The translations under genes and the position numbers were made by a program. This document shows, piece after piece, positions 13,657 to 16,476 of a stretch of DNA of 16,476 nt. This DNA comes from Deinococcus ruber. Lineage in GTDB: Bacteria > Deinococcota > Deinococci > Deinococcales > Deinococcaceae. The notes under the pieces are model-generated. The model was not told the DNA's origin and searched no databases. It was given only the letters and a program-made list of their open reading frames with translations. The stretch covers positions 1 to 16,476 of the forward strand of contig NZ_BMQL01000076.1 in the NCBI RefSeq assembly GCF_014648095.1. The letters are read 5' to 3'. Positions within the stretch are counted from its first letter, which is position 1. Each line of letters starts with the position of its first letter.

Positions 13657-14783
13657 TGGCCCACCGTGCACGCCCGCTGCCGACTCGCCGCACACGTTCA
13701 CTGCGCCCAGTTCGCGCCCTCGAACAGGCCCGGCTCGGGTTCCTGCTGTACCGCCTCGCCACGCTCACGGTCAATCTGCTGGCGTTCCCGGTGCTGCGCC
13801 TTCGCCCCAGGGTGCCCGCTGCGCCGAGTGTCAGCATTCTGGTGCCTGCCCGCGACGAGGTATTGAATCTGCCGCACACCCTGCCCCGGCTGCTGGCCCA
13901 GCGCGGCGAAGGCGTCGAGGTCCTGCTCCTCGACGACGCTTCCAGCGACGGAACCGGCGATCTGGCCCGCCAGCTTGGGGCCACCGTGCTGACGGGTAAA
14001 CCGCTGCCATCCGGCTGGCACGGCAAACCCTGGGCCTGCTGGCAACTGGCGCAGGCGGCACGCGGCGAGGTGCTGATCTTTACCGATGCCGATGTGAGCT
14101 GGGAGACAGGCACGCTGAACGCGCTGCTGTGCGAGCTGGAGCGCCGCCGCGCCGACCTGCTGACGGTCTGGCCGCGCCAGCAGACCCGCAGCGTGGGCGA
14201 ACGCCTGCTGGCTCCGCTGATCGACGATGTGCTGCTGGGCCTGCTGCCCGCGCCGCTCATCCGGCTGCCGCTGGCCTCGCTGAGTGCCGGAAACGGGCAG
14301 CTGATGGCGTTCCGCCGAGCGGCGTATTTCCGGGTGGGGGGTCACGGCCTGGTGCGTTCGGAGGTGCTGGAAGACGTGCGCTTTGCGGCCCGCCTGAAGG
14401 CGAGGGGCGGGCGGGTGGCGGTGGCGCTGGGCGGCGACCTGCTGAGTGTGAGGATGTACCGCAGTTACAGCGGCGCAGTTCCGGGCTTCGCCAAGAGTCT
14501 GCTGAGCGTTCACGGCGGCTCGCGCACGCTGCTGGCGCTGTCGTGGCTGTGGTTCGGAGCGGTGTACGCGCTGCCCTGGCTGACCCCGCAGACCCGCACC
14601 GTCCGGGCGCTGGGCCTGCTCGACCGCCTGCTGGTACATGCCAAAACCGGACGTACCCGCCCCGGCGATCTGCTGGAAGTGCTGCTGACGCCGCTGCTGC
14701 CGCTGGCCGTGCTGCCGGTGTATGTCCGGGCGCTGCGGAAGAAGTACGTCTGGAAGGGCCGCGAGTATGGAAGGGATGGGTGA
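13656..14783 (+). CDS. GT2 glycosyltransferase, probable carotenoid glycosyltransferase
   Basis: 375 residues. An N-terminal hydrophobic segment (about 28-45) anchors it, followed by the GT-A fold: [10 protein letters not shown] (59-68), DDASSDGT (93-100), the metal-binding DAD (FTDADVSW, 142-149) and the acceptor/base region [15 protein letters not shown] (237-251). The [17 protein letters not shown] segment and hydrophobic C-terminal helices resemble CrtQ of the staphyloxanthin pathway and CruC-like enzymes. The likely reaction is sugar transfer to the C-1' hydroxyl made by CruF; the sugar is unknown. It starts in the TGATG overlap with the acyltransferase stop, which sets the start. Its own TGA (14781-14783) lies inside the left arm of repeat module C, so the repeat supplies the last codon and the stop. 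A hopanoid or lipid acceptor cannot be excluded. Confidence 0.87.
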   Translation: MAHRARPLPTRRTRSLRPVRALEQARLGFLLYRLATLTVNLLAFPVLRLRPRVPAAPSVSILVPARDEVLNLPHTLPRLLAQRGEGVEVLLLDDASSDGTGDLARQLGATVLTGKPLPSGWHGKPWACWQLAQAARGEVLIFTDADVSWETGTLNALLCELERRRADLLTVWPRQQTRSVGERLLAPLIDDVLLGLLPAPLIRLPLASLSAGNGQLMAFRRAAYFRVGGHGLVRSEVLEDVRFAARLKARGGRVAVALGGDLLSVRMYRSYSGAVPGFAKSLLSVHGGSRTLLALSWLWFGAVYALPWLTPQTRTVRALGLLDRLLVHAKTGRTRPGDLLEVLLTPLLPLAVLPVYVRALRKKYVWKGREYGRDG

Positions 14784-15003
14784 GGCGTGATGCGTGATGA
14801 GGAACAGCAGGAGCAGGCAGCCTTTAAAGGCCTGATTAACCACACAGAGGAAAACAGAGATCGGCAGGCCATCAGGGACGCCGTTCCGACTGCCGACTGC
14901 CGACTGCCGACTTCCAACTTCCGATCATTGCTTCAAAACAACGCCAACACAGAGGGCAAGCGGTTTCCAACTCCACATCACTCATCACCCATCACGCCTC
15001 ACG
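14779..15003. repeat. inverted heptamer repeat module C
   Basis: Left arm 14779-14799 is GGTGAGG, CGTGATG, CGTGATG; right arm 14976-15003 is CATCACT, CATCACC, CATCACG, CCTCACG. Together they span the whole gap between the glycosyltransferase stop and the crtD start (ATG 15009, five bases after the arm). The right arm shares CTCCACATCAC with module A, extending similarity beyond the 7-mers. The 176-bp core differs from that of module A and holds a 12-bp palindrome GCCTTTAAAGGC (about 14820) and a separate heptamer array. No gene is seen in it. Confidence 0.85.
14886..14920 (+). repeat. second tandem heptamer array (CCGACTG)
   Basis: Five contiguous 7-mers: CCGACTG three times, then CCGACTT and CCAACTT, lying inside module C. 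The unit is unrelated in sequence to GGTGATG but has the same period. Too short and too regular, without spacers, for CRISPR. Confidence 0.85.
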
Positions 15004-15008
15004 CACCC

Positions 15009-16403
15009 ATGAGCGCCATCGTGATCGGGGCGGGCTTCGCGGGGCTGCTGGCGGCTATCCGGCTGCGGATAGCGGGTGTGCGCGTGACGGTGCTGGAAAG
15101 GCTGCCCCGCGCCGGAGGCAAAGCCGCGCTGGGAACACCTGAAGGCGGCTGGAGCGAGTTTTCCAGCGGCCCCACCGTCGTCACCATGCCGCAGGTCTTC
15201 CGGGGCGTGCATCAGCGTCTTGGCCTTCCTGCGCCCACGCTGACACCCGCCCGCCCGACCACCCGCTATCAGTATCCGGATGGCCGCGTTTTCGCACCGG
15301 AGGCTCTGGACACCTCGGGCACGCTGGACAGGACGCTGTCGCAGCTTTCGCGGCAGGAAGGCCAGGACTATACCCGGCTGCTGCAAGCGGCCCGCCGCAT
15401 GTACGAGGACGCGCAGGATACCTTCATTTTCGCGCCGCCGCCCACCCCGGCGCGGTTGGCCCGCTACGCCCTGACGCGTGGCAGGTACGCTTCCCCGCAT
15501 CTGCGGCTGGCTCAGCTGGTGCAGAGCGGGCCGTATCTCACGCCCTTCTGGTTGCGCTTCGCCACGTATCTGGGGGCCGACCCATACCGCGCCCCTGCCG
15601 TGCTGCACAACATTTCCTGGGTCGAGCTGGGGGCGGGCATCTGGCATCTGGAAGGCGGGCTGGGCGCGTTCGCGGCGCGGCTGGCAGCGCGGGCCGAGCA
15701 GCTTGGCGTGCAGTTCGAGTACAGCACGCGGATCGAGCATCTGCTGGTGGAGCGCGGACGGGTGGCAGCGGCCCACACCGACCGGGGCGTTTTCAGTGCC
15801 GACACCTGGGTGAGTGCCGCCGACCGCTCGCTGACGCAGGCGTGGTTGGGGCGTGGACTGGAACGCACGCCACGCGGCGTCAGCGGGTTCGCGCTGCAAC
15901 TGGCCTTCTCGGAGGACGTGGGGCAGGGCCACCATCTGCTTTTTCCGCCCGAGTACGCCCGCGAATGGCGCGACATCCGGGCGGGGCGGCTGCCCAGCGA
16001 TCCCACGCTGTATCTGCACCTCGACGGGCAGCGGGGGTTCCTGCTGGTCAATGCGCCGCCCGACCCTGCCCAGCCCACCGATTCACCGGAGTACGCCCGC
16101 TTTCTGCTGCGCCAGCTCGCCGCCCGCCTACCGCTGCCGATTTCCGACTGGCACGCCCTGGATGCCCGCCGCTACGCCCTGACTGCCGACCGGGGGGCGC
16201 TGTACGGACGTGCGCCACACGGTCTGGGTGGAAGTTTGCGGGCGGGGTGGCGGGTCGCTGGGGTCGAAAATCTGGTGCAGGTGGGGGGGACGGTGCATCC
16301 GGGGGGTGGGGTGCCGCTGAGCATGTTGAGTGGGTGGAATGGGGCGGGGGTGTTGGTTGGGGGTGGGTATGACGATCTGGGTAGGTTAAATTTGTTGGAT
16401 TGA
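15009..16403 (+). CDS. crtD: CrtD-like carotenoid C-3',4' desaturase
   Basis: CrtI-family FAD-dependent desaturase of 464 residues. N-terminal Rossmann motif IVIGAGFAGLLAAIRLR (4-20) with Glu30 (VLERLPRAGGKA), then SSGPTVVTMPQVF, a family signature. The C-terminal FAD motif is VQVGGTVHPGGGVPLSMLSG (about 425-444). Its place at the end of a cluster with CruF and a ketolase, and its moderate length, favour C-3',4' desaturation of the hydrated psi end over phytoene desaturation. A CrtI role cannot be ruled out from sequence alone. The start at 15009 opens directly with the FAD fold; an upstream in-frame ATG (14787) would add 74 residues encoded by repeats. No ribosome site is present; repeat module C abuts the ATG. 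The last 50 or so codons are unusually rich in GGG, GGT and TTG compared with the GC-ending codons elsewhere. Confidence 0.8.
   Translation: MSAIVIGAGFAGLLAAIRLRIAGVRVTVLERLPRAGGKAALGTPEGGWSEFSSGPTVVTMPQVFRGVHQRLGLPAPTLTPARPTTRYQYPDGRVFAPEALDTSGTLDRTLSQLSRQEGQDYTRLLQAARRMYEDAQDTFIFAPPPTPARLARYALTRGRYASPHLRLAQLVQSGPYLTPFWLRFATYLGADPYRAPAVLHNISWVELGAGIWHLEGGLGAFAARLAARAEQLGVQFEYSTRIEHLLVERGRVAAAHTDRGVFSADTWVSAADRSLTQAWLGRGLERTPRGVSGFALQLAFSEDVGQGHHLLFPPEYAREWRDIRAGRLPSDPTLYLHLDGQRGFLLVNAPPDPAQPTDSPEYARFLLRQLAARLPLPISDWHALDARRYALTADRGALYGRAPHGLGGSLRAGWRVAGVENLVQVGGTVHPGGGVPLSMLSGWNGAGVLVGGGYDDLGRLNLLD
16341..16367 (+). other. potential G-quadruplex at the 3' end of crtD
   Basis: Four G runs (GGGG, GGGGG, GGGGG, GGG at 16341-16344, 16346-16350, 16359-16363, 16365-16367) with loops of 1, 8 and 1 bases on the coding strand. 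More G runs occur at about 16281-16287 and 16300-16312. Folding is predicted from pattern only. Confidence 0.5.
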
Positions 16404-16476
16404 GGTTTTCAGTTGATTGGGAGATCGGATGTTGCTTTGGTTGCCTACCCCCCCAGCCCCCCTATCCGAGGGACAG
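16404..16476. other. 3' flank without a recognisable gene
   Basis: G/T-rich sequence after the crtD stop, then a C tract (about 16448-16460). GGGTAGG (16379-16385) near the end of crtD is the inverse of CCTACCC (16444-16450), but no proper terminator hairpin or T-tract is seen. Confidence 0.4.

Noticed and set aside
13698..14843. 381-codon antisense frame under the glycosyltransferase
   Set aside because: Gln-rich composition without motifs; the forward frame shows full GT2 motifs.
14886..14920. CRISPR array
   Set aside because: Units are 7 bp and contiguous, with no spacers; no cas genes are present.
14787..15008. Upstream start adding 74 residues to CrtD
   Set aside because: The extra residues are encoded by heptamer repeats and precede the FAD motif that normally opens these proteins.
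16379..16450. 7-bp inverted repeat GGGTAGG/CCTACCC across the crtD stop
   Set aside because: Arms are 58 bases apart, in low-complexity G- and C-tracts; not convincing as terminator or module.

Overview
The window is GC-rich chromosomal DNA that most resembles Deinococcus. The pointers are a CrtO-type carotenoid ketolase, a CruF-type 1',2'-hydratase and a CrtD-like desaturase clustered together (the late steps of deinoxanthin-type carotenoid synthesis), several short genes whose -10 box lies 6-7 bases before the ATG (leaderless style), and short interspersed repeats. The genus is an inference from gene content; no marker gene such as rRNA is present.

Layout. (1) 1-1202: the 3' end of one gene, then a short TolC-family protein, both forward. 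(2) 1217-1692: a convergent terminator and a small acidic hypothetical protein (reverse). (3) 1693-6397: a reverse operon aceE-aceF (pyruvate dehydrogenase E1, and E2 with two lipoyl domains), its promoter at about 6558-6586, and a divergent LysR-type regulator (6670-7665) with candidate operators between. (4) 7604-8324: a tRNA block, with tRNA-Leu(CAG) on the reverse strand and tRNA-Ser(TGA), tRNA-Ser(GCT), tRNA-Arg(ACG) forward, plus divergent promoters and terminators at both ends. (5) 8370-9662: an alkaline-phosphatase-superfamily metalloenzyme related to cofactor-independent phosphoglycerate mutase, and two tiny membrane proteins transcribed divergently. (6) 9748-16403: a forward carotenoid cluster of crtO, a fused lycopene cyclase/CruF protein, a PlsC-type acyltransferase, a GT2 glycosyltransferase and a crtD-like desaturase. 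The last 73 bases hold no gene.

How the carotenoid genes fit together: the cyclase half would close one beta ring, the CruF half would hydrate the open end at C-1',2', CrtD would desaturate C-3',4', and CrtO would add the ring keto group. The glycosyltransferase and acyltransferase, translationally coupled to the hydratase, suggest that the C-1' hydroxyl is glycosylated and acylated. The product would then be an acyl-glycosyl deinoxanthin-like carotenoid. This is inference from neighbourhood and family.

The least explained signal is a set of inverted 7-bp repeat modules (consensus close to GGTGATG/CGTGATG). One fills the aceE-aceF gap, one sits in frame inside the CruF half of the fusion, and one spans the gap between the glycosyltransferase and crtD. 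The last encloses a second, unrelated 7-bp tandem repeat (CCGACTG). A weaker pair with another heptamer flanks the crtO/cyclase gap.
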